Notes: a model not told the origin generated them from the letters alone. A stretch of 8,658 bases of DNA from Fidelibacterota bacterium UBA7300 (GCA_002471865.1 DKQU01000057.1:1-8658); one strand, 5' to 3'. Numbered from the stretch's first letter, positions 1 to 7,127 are shown. Translations and numbers: made by a program.

Positions 1-885
1 ACTCGTTCCGCCCATATCGATAGTAATACAGTTATCGTACCCGAGAATATCAGCGAAAAAAGCACCTGCAATCGGGGCTGCTGCCGGGCCGGAAAGGACC
101 GTAACTGCAGGTATTTTCCGGGCAATCTCTGGGGTTACCACACCTCCGTTGGACTGCATGATCAGGAAACTTCCTTTGAAATTCATAGTTTCCAGTTTTC
201 CAAGAAGAGACTGAAAGTAGCTGTCTACTACCACACCGACATAAGCATTCACAACAGTGGTACTTATTCTTTCATAAAACCGGATAGACGGCAGTACTTC
301 ATATGAAGCTGTGATGAACATATCGCCCAGTTGCTCTCTCAAATACTCTGTAGCTTTCTTTTCGTGTATTTCGTTCAAATAAGAATTCATAAAGCAGACA
401 GCAACCGCTTCCACCTCTTCGTCTCTCAGCTTCTCAACAAGCTGATCCAAATCAGATTCACTTAACGGTGTAATTACGTTTCCTTCAGCATCAATCCGTT
501 CATTCACTTCCAGTCTGAGATATCTGGGGACCAGAGGTTCAACGTTCTGATAGTGGTTGTTGTACTGTTCTTCCCGGATACCACGTCGCATTTCCAGAGC
601 ATCCCGTAAACCCGATGTTGTAACAAGTGCAGTTTTCGCTCCTTGTAGTGTGAGGAGTGTATTGGTAGCAACAGTAGTTCCATGGACAATGGTATCAATA
701 CTTTGAACAAAATCGGAGTCGCTTTTCATGAGTTTCTCCGCCAGTTCTTTGATTCCGGTAATAAACCCAATAGAAGAGTCTTCCGGTGTTGAAAGTGTTT
801 TGTGCATCACTTCTTCACCCTCGTTAGAAACAAGAAAGAAGTCCGTGAACGTTCCGCCTACATCTATTCCCAGCTTATATCTCAT
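1..885 (-). CDS. Hydantoinase/oxoprolinase (HyuA-type) ATP-dependent subunit, 3'-truncated by the window edge
   Basis: The minus strand reads open from an ATG at 885 to base 1, giving 295 residues with no stop; family members are usually about 700 residues, so more than half is missing. The N-terminus has the glycine-rich motif GIDVGGTFTD (residues 6-15), followed by VHGTTVATN (67-75), an SYEVLPSIRFYERISTT-like segment (about 194-210), MQSNGG (243-248), LSGPAAAPIAGA (264-275) and IDMGGTS (289-295). These are hallmarks of HyuA / 5-oxoprolinase / acetone- and acetophenone-carboxylase subunits, cytoplasmic enzymes that use ATP to activate a cyclic amide or ketone. The substrate cannot be told from this part. 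A Shine-Dalgarno AAGGAG lies at 894-889, only 3 nt before the ATG. The gene follows the dehydrogenase/hydratase fusion by 27 bp on the same strand, so the two probably share a transcript. That context slightly favours a carboxylase feeding acyl-CoA metabolism over hydantoin cleavage. A HyuB partner would be expected beyond base 1. Confidence 0.9.
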   Translation of the reverse strand, partial: MRYKLGIDVGGTFTDFFLVSNEGEEVMHKTLSTPEDSSIGFITGIKELAEKLMKSDSDFVQSIDTIVHGTTVATNTLLTLQGAKTALVTTSGLRDALEMRRGIREEQYNNHYQNVEPLVPRYLRLEVNERIDAEGNVITPLSESDLDQLVEKLRDEEVEAVAVCFMNSYLNEIHEKKATEYLREQLGDMFITASYEVLPSIRFYERISTTVVNAYVGVVVDSYFQSLLGKLETMNFKGSFLIMQSNGGVVTPEIARKIPAVTVLSGPAAAPIAGAFFADILGYDNCITIDMGGTS

Positions 886-888
886 GCG

Positions 889-894
889 CTCCTT
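889..894 (-). promoter_or_regulatory. Ribosome binding site of the HyuA-type gene
   Basis: AAGGAG on the minus strand, 3 nt upstream of the ATG at 885. The spacing is short, but no other in-frame start lies nearby and the first residues match the family N-terminus (MRYKLGIDVGGTFTD), so this start is well supported. Confidence 0.6.
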
Positions 895-912
895 GACATG
901 ATGAATAACATC

Positions 913-2931
913 CTACTTGTGTACAAATTTAGCCTTCACTCTTGGACCGTTTGTTAGAAAGTTTTTCAAGCCGATTTTCATGTCTTCAGTTTTCATGCAT
1001 CTTCCAAATTGCCGTGCTTCAAAATCGAGTCCATCTTCCAATGACATTCCGGCTCCTTCATAGATAGTCTCTGTGATGATTGTATCAATTTTACGGCTTA
1101 AATGTCCAATGTCTACCTCAGGTATATCACCGCTGTCACTAATTGGCATTTCAGTCATTGGAGAAATCTCCACAGATCCGTCGGCGATTTCTCTCACGAA
1201 AGTGACTGCTTCCTCAATCAGATTACTTTCAACTTCTCTATGCACCAAACCGATTTTCACCGCTTCTTTTGATGAAACTGGCCTGCCCGTTCTCAATATT
1301 TCCGAAGCTGTATCAATTCCTACTAACCTCGGCAGGCGCTGAGTAGCTCCAGCTCCAGGAATAAAACCAAGATTTACTTCCGGTTGGCAGGCCAAGACAC
1401 GCACCCCTTTCCCGCAGATTCGGGCAGTACAGGACATGGCTAATTCATTGCCGCCACCGAAAGCAAATCCATTCATGGCACAAACCACCGGTTTTTTAAG
1501 GTGTTGAATCCGACTCAATACTTCCTGGAAATAACGGGCATTCTCATAGGCTTCTTCAGGCGTTTTTAAAGAAGCCAGCATATTAATATCAGCCCCCGAA
1601 ACAAACGCCTTTACACCAAAACCCGTAAGGACGGATCCAACAATTGAATCATCATTTTCAACCTCTTCAAAAGCAGATTTCAACTCACCAATGACGTCGA
1701 GATTTAATGCGTTCAACACTTTCGGACGACGTATAGTAAAGACAGAAACTTGATCTTTCACTGTTTTCATAATATTAGAAACTTCCCATTTCCCTAAAGC
1801 TTTCGCACGTATAAGAGAATCAGGAATTGGAAATTCTGGGTGTTCCGAACAAAAATCTTCCACTATTTTATGGGCTTGACTGAGTCCGATCTCATTCATC
1901 ATATCAAACGGAGGTTTCACTACTAATGCAATCTCACATGCCATATTTAAATCGTGAATCGTACAGATATCCAGATCAAGAATAAAAGACGAAAGTGCAA
2001 AATAAGCCCCAAGAAATTGTTTCTCTAAAACAGATTCTTTCTCCTGTGATAATTCAACTTTTTCACCACGTTTTGCGATTTCCCAGGAAATGTTATTTTG
2101 AACGGCATTCTGCAACGCCTTTGGAGACCCGAACCAGGACATCAATTTATCAGTCATTTCATCCAAACCGTGGTTGGTAATTGGATTCCCTCCTGTCAAA
2201 GTTAAAGCTGTAAAAGGTCCCACGCCAAGGCCGAGAGTCTTCTGGGCAACTGCGTCAATTTCTTTTACATTGCCAAGCCCTTTTTCAAGACATATTATAG
2301 CTGTTTGGCACAGACCCTCAAAAATCGGATCTATTGCATAGCCGTAAGAACTTTTTACTTTTATCGGAACTTTACCGATGTCTTCATAGAAACCCATAAG
2401 TAATTCAGTTATCGTGGAAATGGTTTCTTTCCCTGGAACAATTTCGACAACTGGATTCCGTTCAGCCGGAAAAAAGTAATGTGTAACGAGACAACGGCTC
2501 TTATCACTGATATTCTTAAAGATCTCTTCCGGGCGCATATGAGATGAATTCGAAAGGAAAAGACAGTTATCACTGCATATCTCCTCCACCTGATTGAAGA
2601 TTATGTTCTTTACTTTTTCATCTTCTGTAGCCGCTTCCAGTACAATGTCAGAACCTCCAATGGCCTGATAGTCAGTGGTGTAAGTGATGCTGTTCATCAT
2701 CTCCTCAGCCATGGCCGGACTGAAGGCACCGGTTTCGACACCTTTGTGGATTTTCTTTTCGATCCTGGATCTGGCGCTTTCTAAGGCACTTTCCACAATA
2801 TCTACAAGAATAAGTTCAACATCGTGATTTGAAAAAACTTTTGAAAAGTGCAGGCATATATCCGGACCTATCTGGCCGGCGCCGATAACAGAAAGTTTGG
2901 ATATGGAGTAGTTCTTAAAACTGTAACTCAT
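913..2931 (-). CDS. Bifunctional 3-hydroxyacyl-CoA dehydrogenase / enoyl-CoA hydratase (dehydrogenase N-terminal, hydratase C-terminal)
   Basis: A 672-residue cytoplasmic fusion enzyme predicted to hydrate an enoyl-CoA and oxidise the resulting 3-hydroxyacyl-CoA with NAD, two successive beta-oxidation-type steps. Residues 13-190 are the Rossmann domain, with VIGAGQIG (15-22) and an acidic D44 after strand 2 (LILVD), which favours NAD. Residues 192-385 are the helical 3HCDH domains. Residues 391-580 are a crotonase domain with the oxyanion-hole loop SGADI (445-449), GGGNELAMSC (492-501) with catalytic E496, and QPEVNLGFIPGAGATQRLPR (516-535) with catalytic E518; both glutamates are kept. The domain order is the reverse of E. 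coli FadB/FadJ and resembles archaeal crotonyl-CoA hydratase/3-hydroxybutyryl-CoA dehydrogenase fusions. In the dehydrogenase half, His151 and Glu163 are present, but the usual HFFNP is HYFFP (151-155) and the usual GFxVNR is GYAIDP (197-202), so the catalytic-region Asn is Asp201. An in-frame TAA four codons upstream makes the ATG at 2931 the first possible start; no clear Shine-Dalgarno is visible. No thiolase or CoA ligase is seen in the window. Confidence 0.92.
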   Translation of the reverse strand: MSYSFKNYSISKLSVIGAGQIGPDICLHFSKVFSNHDVELILVDIVESALESARSRIEKKIHKGVETGAFSPAMAEEMMNSITYTTDYQAIGGSDIVLEAATEDEKVKNIIFNQVEEICSDNCLFLSNSSHMRPEEIFKNISDKSRCLVTHYFFPAERNPVVEIVPGKETISTITELLMGFYEDIGKVPIKVKSSYGYAIDPIFEGLCQTAIICLEKGLGNVKEIDAVAQKTLGLGVGPFTALTLTGGNPITNHGLDEMTDKLMSWFGSPKALQNAVQNNISWEIAKRGEKVELSQEKESVLEKQFLGAYFALSSFILDLDICTIHDLNMACEIALVVKPPFDMMNEIGLSQAHKIVEDFCSEHPEFPIPDSLIRAKALGKWEVSNIMKTVKDQVSVFTIRRPKVLNALNLDVIGELKSAFEEVENDDSIVGSVLTGFGVKAFVSGADINMLASLKTPEEAYENARYFQEVLSRIQHLKKPVVCAMNGFAFGGGNELAMSCTARICGKGVRVLACQPEVNLGFIPGAGATQRLPRLVGIDTASEILRTGRPVSSKEAVKIGLVHREVESNLIEEAVTFVREIADGSVEISPMTEMPISDSGDIPEVDIGHLSRKIDTIITETIYEGAGMSLEDGLDFEARQFGRCMKTEDMKIGLKNFLTNGPRVKAKFVHK

Positions 2932-2969
2932 GGTGTTTGATTACGGTCTGCAATCCTCATGAAAGCTTC

Positions 2970-2982
2970 AAGTAATCTACTT
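2970..2982. promoter_or_regulatory. Perfect short palindrome overlapping the candidate -10 (possible operator)
   Basis: AAGTA-ATC-TACTT is a 5-bp inverted repeat with a 3-bp centre. It contains the candidate -10 hexamer (2974-2979) of the catabolic operon, where a repressor would typically bind. The half-site is short enough to occur by chance, and no regulator gene is visible in the window. Confidence 0.25.
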
Positions 2983-3002
2983 CGAGATGAACTAAATATC
3001 AA
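2974..3002 (-). promoter_or_regulatory. Candidate sigma70-type promoter for the dehydrogenase/hydratase-HyuA operon
   Basis: The minus strand has TTGATA (3002-2997; five of six bases of TTGACA), a 17-bp spacer, then TAGATT (2979-2974; four of six of TATAAT). Transcription would begin near 2967, leaving a leader of about 36 nt before the ATG at 2931. It lies in the 125-bp gap after the outer-membrane protein gene and implies that the catabolic pair can be expressed independently. Seen by eye only, and consensus preferences in this lineage are unknown. Confidence 0.4.
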
Positions 3003-3056
3003 ACGGGCGAATGAAAATCAGGTAATAGGAAGATTATTTCAGGCAAGGAACGAATC

Positions 3057-6000
3057 TTATAGATCAGTCCCCAGCGAGAGATAGTACTGAGGTCGGGATG
3101 AGCCGTGCATCGTATAGTCCCAAGCCGTGTCCAGCCTAAGAATAAAGTAGCCGAGGTTGATTCGCATTCCGATGCCATAGTCCACGATCAGATCGTCAAA
3201 TTCTTCTCGCCCGGTATTAGGATTCTCATGGGTAAAACTGAAATCTCCATCCCACGCAGCGCCGGCATCTACAAACATGACTCCGCGGATATTGCCGAAA
3301 ATTATTTTCAGCGGGAAACCTAGAGCAAGATAGTTCACAAATGGGAAACGGAATTCGAAATTGGTCAGAAAAAGGCTGGTTCCTGCCCGCTCAAGAAATC
3401 GTGTTCCTCTAACCGGTAGTGCGAAAATGGAGAAGTAGAGATTTTTTAGATAATCCTCCTGATCACTGTCAAACAGATATTCATCGGGGTTGAATCGTGT
3501 AGATTTATCAGTCACTCCATTTGTCTCTCCAACACCAAAAATCCAGTTGTCCACACCTCCCAAAAAGAATTTTTGTGCATCTGTTCCGAAACTCTGTCCG
3601 GCCATAACTCTTAAAGTAAAAGTGTAGATTCTAGACAATCTGAAATAGCGGCGGGCATCCAACATAACTGTTTTAAAATCAAGTTCATCACCATAAGCGT
3701 CGAGACTTTGGAAATACTGCAGATTTGCCCTGAATCCGTCACCTGGACCTGTGAAACCCCAAACCGAATTATCATAAATCCAGTTCAGGCGATAGGTGAG
3801 AGCTTTAAGACTTAAATCTTCACCGATTTCGTATTCATCATAGCCAGCCAAATTATATAAGCGATGATTAACGGCATGAGTACTTATACCGACCTCCATC
3901 CGCTGGAAGCGGCTAAACGGCCGGGCGAGAGACAAATCTAGAGCATAATGTCTGAGGCGAAGAAATTGATATTGACTCCCAAAAAAGTTCGCTGTGTGGT
4001 AGAAAGAGAATGAATAGTCTGTTCTCTTACGCAGATAATCATATTGGAAAAAGTAGTCGCTATTCTCAGGACTGATGACCATCTCCGTTCCGAGGAAAAT
4101 CCTGTGATCTCCCAAAATATCACTAAAGGCAAAGAGTGTTGTCCCCATGTACCCGAAAACATTGCTAAAACTCGCTTGACCATTTACCAAGTCAAGGGAA
4201 AATCGTGTTTTGTAGGGATGAATCCGGTAATCGCCGTCCTCTTCTGTATATTCAATGAGAGTTAACGGTTCTTCACCTAATCCAGATGTACTGTCAACCT
4301 CGTCATTATAATCGGAGTATTCTGAGGCAAAAATCCAGCGGGAGAATTCTGACTCATCTATTCCTCTGTTTTTTCGCTTTTTACGTTCGACAGCAGGTTT
4401 AGCATCTTTCTCTTCCGATTCTGCACTTTTTAAGACAAAGTTTGATGCTTGCACATCAACAGTTTCCATGTCTAACGGATTAGTCAATGAATAGATATCC
4501 CAGCCAATATCTGAGTAACCGGAAAATATGAGATTTTGATCATCATTAGACCAGCTAAGCTGGAAAATTCCTGTCAATACATTACTGATGGCTCGGGAAT
4601 TTCCGCTGTCGAGATCATAGAGGTAGAGATTCCAAACACCATTTCTATCAGCTGTGTACGCCAGCGTGTTGGTGGTATGAGACCAAGCGGGATAATTTTC
4701 ACTATCTGGTGTATTCGTGATTCTTGAGATTGCATTACTCTTAAGATCATAGAGATATAAGTCTGTCTGGCGATAATCATGGCCGATCATGCTGAATTCA
4801 TCTGGCTCACGAAGATATTCACCTCTATCAGAAACAAACGCCAGTTGAGAGCCATCGGGGCTCCAAGTAGGCTCACTGTCGGAAAATATATCCTTCGTAA
4901 GATTCAGGAGAGACTTATCTTTTAGGTCATATATATAGAGATCACTTGAATTATTCTTATTGCCTATAAAGGCAATTTTGTTTCCTATTGGACTCCACGC
5001 CGCGGTAAAAATCCCTTCTAGATCGAACGTCAGTTTCTGCTCCTTACCGGAATCTACATCAATGATATAGAGTGCGTCTGATTCACCCGATTTGGCAGCC
5101 AGGACGAGTTTCTTCCCATCCGGTGACCACGATAATCCCGGCTGGAGCCATTTCAGTTCCTCGAAGTCCGGTGTCCGATTCCCTTTTACCAGTTTTTTTA
5201 ATACCTTACCGTCTTCGGCTGAAATCAGATAGACATCAGCATAACCGCTTCGGTTGGTCAGAATTGCTATCCGACCGCCGTCCGGCGAGATCGCTGGAGA
5301 GACATTAAAGTAATTCTGAAGTTCTTCATGGTCAGTGAGACGATGTGCATAATCCTCCAGATATTCTCTTCCGGCAAAGTCCGGCCAGTATTCCTTCTTA
5401 AGATATTTCTGCCACCGTTTTGACAAATCTTCATAATCAAGACCAACAGAATGCTTAAACGCTTCTTCTACATTCTGCTTCTGTTTAGCGCGTACCCATA
5501 TCTCCCCGATTTTCTGCCAACCGTAGGTATCTGCAATGAACTTCCAGACTGACTGGCCTCCCTTGTACACCATGTAATATTCTAGTTCTCTAATATCAGG
5601 AATTCTTTCATTAACAGCTACATCCCTCATGATCATGTCCGCTTGGGTATCCCATTTCATGGAGAGATATTCTGCCAATCCTTCATTCATCCAGAGTGGT
5701 ATTCTAATCTGGATTCGATTGGCGATTAAACTTTGGGCGGAACCGCCATAGATCATGTCGTTAATGAAACCGTGAACCAATTCATGATGAATCACATGAC
5801 GAAACTGCTCATATGATCCTTCAAATGGAATTACAATTCGATTTTTGAAAAGTTCAGTAACACCACCTACTCCTTCCGGCATGTACTGGTAAGTAACGTT
5901 AGTCTGCTGGAAATCGTTATGAGAGCTGTATATGATAATGGATATCCGTTTCTTCAGATCCCAGTTGAGGTGGAGACCAATTTGGTCATACGCTTTCTCA

Positions 6001-6191
6001 GATATCTCGGAAGTAAATTCAGCCAGCTGTAGATTCTCACCATAGAAATAAATATCAAAATGAGCAGATTGTATATATGACCAGTCAAAAGTCCGGTATT
6101 GGACTTTATTCTTGCCAAAGTTTTGACCAACAAGCAAGAAGGGAACCGTGAGGACAAAAGCAACTATTGTAATATTCAGTAATCGTTTCAT
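3057..6191 (-). CDS. Secreted protease-like / TolB-type propeller / Omp85-like beta-barrel fusion protein
   Basis: Not matched to a named gene. The preferred start, ATG at 6191, gives 1044 residues; the open frame extends to an ATG at 6242, but 6191 begins a clean signal peptide (MKRLLNITIVAFVLTVPF..., about 1-22). Residues about 35-275 resemble the gluzincin peptidase-MA fold: HHELVH has the zinc motif HExxH at 136-140, and WMNEGLAEYLS (167-177) supplies a likely third ligand, Glu170. Residues about 295-575 hold six PD40/TolB-like repeats starting at SPDG 302, SPDG 356, SPIG 400, SPDG 444, SHTT 504 and SNDD 548, most ending in DLYLYDL-like strands; the last two are degenerate. A charged linker (about 588-655, with KKRKNR) leads to a C-terminal domain of alternating aromatic strands (about 656-1044) with FSDILGDHRIFLG, FFLGGVDNW and DYGIGMRINLGYFILRLDTAW, typical of Omp85/BamA-like barrels. 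The last residue is Leu, not the common Phe. The likely location is the outer membrane with the protease and propeller in the periplasm. Function is unknown; an assembly, quality-control or export role is inference. Confidence 0.85.
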   Translation of the reverse strand: MKRLLNITIVAFVLTVPFLLVGQNFGKNKVQYRTFDWSYIQSAHFDIYFYGENLQLAEFTSEISEKAYDQIGLHLNWDLKKRISIIIYSSHNDFQQTNVTYQYMPEGVGGVTELFKNRIVIPFEGSYEQFRHVIHHELVHGFINDMIYGGSAQSLIANRIQIRIPLWMNEGLAEYLSMKWDTQADMIMRDVAVNERIPDIRELEYYMVYKGGQSVWKFIADTYGWQKIGEIWVRAKQKQNVEEAFKHSVGLDYEDLSKRWQKYLKKEYWPDFAGREYLEDYAHRLTDHEELQNYFNVSPAISPDGGRIAILTNRSGYADVYLISAEDGKVLKKLVKGNRTPDFEELKWLQPGLSWSPDGKKLVLAAKSGESDALYIIDVDSGKEQKLTFDLEGIFTAAWSPIGNKIAFIGNKNNSSDLYIYDLKDKSLLNLTKDIFSDSEPTWSPDGSQLAFVSDRGEYLREPDEFSMIGHDYRQTDLYLYDLKSNAISRITNTPDSENYPAWSHTTNTLAYTADRNGVWNLYLYDLDSGNSRAISNVLTGIFQLSWSNDDQNLIFSGYSDIGWDIYSLTNPLDMETVDVQASNFVLKSAESEEKDAKPAVERKKRKNRGIDESEFSRWIFASEYSDYNDEVDSTSGLGEEPLTLIEYTEEDGDYRIHPYKTRFSLDLVNGQASFSNVFGYMGTTLFAFSDILGDHRIFLGTEMVISPENSDYFFQYDYLRKRTDYSFSFYHTANFFGSQYQFLRLRHYALDLSLARPFSRFQRMEVGISTHAVNHRLYNLAGYDEYEIGEDLSLKALTYRLNWIYDNSVWGFTGPGDGFRANLQYFQSLDAYGDELDFKTVMLDARRYFRLSRIYTFTLRVMAGQSFGTDAQKFFLGGVDNWIFGVGETNGVTDKSTRFNPDEYLFDSDQEDYLKNLYFSIFALPVRGTRFLERAGTSLFLTNFEFRFPFVNYLALGFPLKIIFGNIRGVMFVDAGAAWDGDFSFTHENPNTGREEFDDLIVDYGIGMRINLGYFILRLDTAWDYTMHGSSRPQYYLSLGTDL

Positions 6192-6197
6192 ATCTTT

Positions 6198-6226
6198 ATT
6201 ATGAACTATGCAAAAATTGGTTCCAA
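6198..6226 (-). promoter_or_regulatory. Weak candidate promoter immediately before the outer-membrane protein gene
   Basis: Minus strand TTGGAA (6226-6221; four of six), a 17-bp spacer, CATAAT (6203-6198; five of six). The -10 ends only 6 nt before the ATG at 6191, so transcription from it would give a nearly leaderless message. If real, it would exclude the longer start at 6242. It is weak evidence, and the match could be chance in AT-rich DNA. Confidence 0.2.
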
Positions 6227-6333
6227 GAAAAGTCCCAATCAATCATTCTTCTGACAAATTAAAAAAGATTGTCGGAGAAAACAAATGAGGCTCCATACTC
6301 TGACTAATGCTTCATCAAAAAGTTAAACAACTT

Positions 6334-6360
6334 AAACATTGTAAGAAGACAATTTTGTTT
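6334..6360 (+). promoter_or_regulatory. Imperfect hairpin in the presumed lpxH leader
   Basis: ATTGT (6338-6342) pairs with ACAAT (6349-6353) around a 6-nt AAGAAG loop. The stem can extend with AAAC (6334-6337) against GTTT (6357-6360) across a 3-nt bulge. It ends 5 nt before the ATG at 6366. The pairing is mostly A-T, so stability is low; it could instead be a protein-binding inverted repeat, or nothing. Confidence 0.2.
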
Positions 6361-6365
6361 GCGTG

Positions 6366-7127
6366 ATGAAATCACCATCGGTAAGTTTTCAGACGATGGA
6401 TCTCCCTCTCTTTTTTATCTCAGACGTACATCTGAGACTTTCTGCTGTAGAGTCAGAAACAGACAAACGTGAAAGTCTTATCGATTTTATCGACCATGTA
6501 GCGGAACAAGGTGGATCACTTTTCATCGTCGGTGACTTCTTTGACTTTTGGTTTGAATATAAATACGTTATACCAAAAGCTTATTTCGAAATCTTAAGTG
6601 CTCTTCAGGAAGCTAAAAGGAAGGGAGTAACTCTTAATTTCGTTCTTGGAAATCATGACTATTGGACAGGAGAATTTATTAATAAAAGGATTTTTGATAA
6701 AGTATATGACTTAGAAACTGTCTTAGAAGTTGGAGGTAAACAAATTTTAGTAACTCACGGAGATGGTCTTCTATCATGGGAAAGAGGATACAGAATTTTC
6801 AGGGCTATAATCAGAAATCCACTCTTCATTTTCCTGTACCGTTGGATTCATCCAGATTTGGGTTATACATTTGCTCGGTGGATTTCCAGAAGAAGTCGTC
6901 ATTATACTCACAGTGATGAATACAATGATTCTGTAATGGGTGAATTGACAGAATATGCCGGGGATAAATGCAAAAATGGTGCTGATTATGTGATAATGGG
7001 ACACTATCATCAAGCAAAAGAAGTCAATCTAACAAAAGGCAAACTGATAGTTTTGGGGGATTGGATTAAATACAACACATTCGCAGTATTCGATGGTGAT
7101 AATTTATCTCTTAACTATTGGAGGTGA
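6366..7127 (+). CDS. lpxH: UDP-2,3-diacylglucosamine diphosphatase (LpxH-type metallophosphoesterase)
   Basis: A 253-residue calcineurin-like phosphoesterase predicted to hydrolyse UDP-2,3-diacylglucosamine to lipid X and UMP in lipid A synthesis, at the cytoplasmic face of the inner membrane. The metal-binding signature is complete: SDVHL (D20, H22), GDFFDFWFE (D57, D60), GNHD (N96, H97, D98), THGDG (H131, D133) and GHYH (H213, H215). Length is close to the roughly 240 residues of E. coli LpxH. The segment between THGDG and GHYH (about 140-190) is rich in aromatic and basic residues (FLYRWIHPDLGYTFARWISRR), as expected for the lipid-binding lid. Start choice is uncertain: GTG at 6363, ATG at 6366 and ATG at 6396 (just before LPLFFISDVHL) are all possible, none with a strong Shine-Dalgarno. 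It is the first gene of the plus-strand operon. A related phosphoesterase with another substrate cannot be excluded, but the motif set and envelope neighbours fit LpxH. Confidence 0.85.
   Translation: MKSPSVSFQTMDLPLFFISDVHLRLSAVESETDKRESLIDFIDHVAEQGGSLFIVGDFFDFWFEYKYVIPKAYFEILSALQEAKRKGVTLNFVLGNHDYWTGEFINKRIFDKVYDLETVLEVGGKQILVTHGDGLLSWERGYRIFRAIIRNPLFIFLYRWIHPDLGYTFARWISRRSRHYTHSDEYNDSVMGELTEYAGDKCKNGADYVIMGHYHQAKEVNLTKGKLIVLGDWIKYNTFAVFDGDNLSLNYWR
7120..7127 (+). promoter_or_regulatory. Strong ribosome binding site embedded in the lpxH stop codon
   Basis: GGAGGTGA is a near-perfect anti-16S match. Its last three bases are the TGA stop of lpxH, and the ATG at 7135 follows 7 nt later. It decides the lipoprotein start at 7135 over the upstream in-frame ATG at 7093, and suggests translation is coupled to lpxH. 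Confidence 0.8.

Larger units (their letters stand above)
2932..3056. other. Intergenic region between outer-membrane protein gene and catabolic operon; no terminator seen
   Basis: 125 bp between the TAA of the outer-membrane protein (3059-3057, minus) and the ATG at 2931 (minus). I see no GC-rich stem followed by a T-run on the minus strand, so read-through from the upstream gene is possible. The candidate promoter and palindrome described separately fall here. Confidence 0.6.
6192..6365. other. Divergent intergenic region between the outer-membrane protein gene and lpxH
   Basis: About 174 bp of AT-rich DNA separating divergent genes; it should hold promoters for both. Visible items are a tandem TTAAACA pair at 6323-6329 and 6332-6338 (9-bp period), an inverted repeat GACAA/TTGTC (6253-6257 and 6269-6273) with an 11-nt centre, and the hairpin at 6334-6360. 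No convincing -35/-10 pair was found for the plus strand. Confidence 0.5.

Noticed and set aside
504..710. Open frame of 68 residues on the minus strand within the HyuA-type gene
   Set aside because: Lies in a different frame from the conserved HyuA reading frame, which runs open from 885 to base 1.
1073..1342. Open frame of 89 residues on the plus strand opposite the crotonase domain
   Set aside because: Antisense shadow of a clearly recognisable conserved domain; no protein-like features.
2199..2350. Possible decay or frameshift in the dehydrogenase active-site region
   Set aside because: The frame is intact and the sequence after GYAIDP continues with coherent family-like sequence, so the changes look like subfamily substitutions.
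3938..4183. Open frame of 81 residues on the minus strand inside the barrel-coding region
   Set aside because: Overlaps the large real gene in another frame, shows no domain and has no independent start signal; an out-of-frame shadow.
6192..6242. 17-residue N-terminal extension of the outer-membrane protein (ATG at 6242)
   Set aside because: It would place MIGTFLGTNFCIVHNKD ahead of a textbook signal peptide that begins at 6191; the extension itself does not look like part of a leader.
6253..6273. GACAA...TTGTC inverted repeat as a terminator or operator
   Set aside because: Only 5 bp per arm with an 11-nt AT-rich centre; it does not follow a gene end on either strand and is easily expected by chance.
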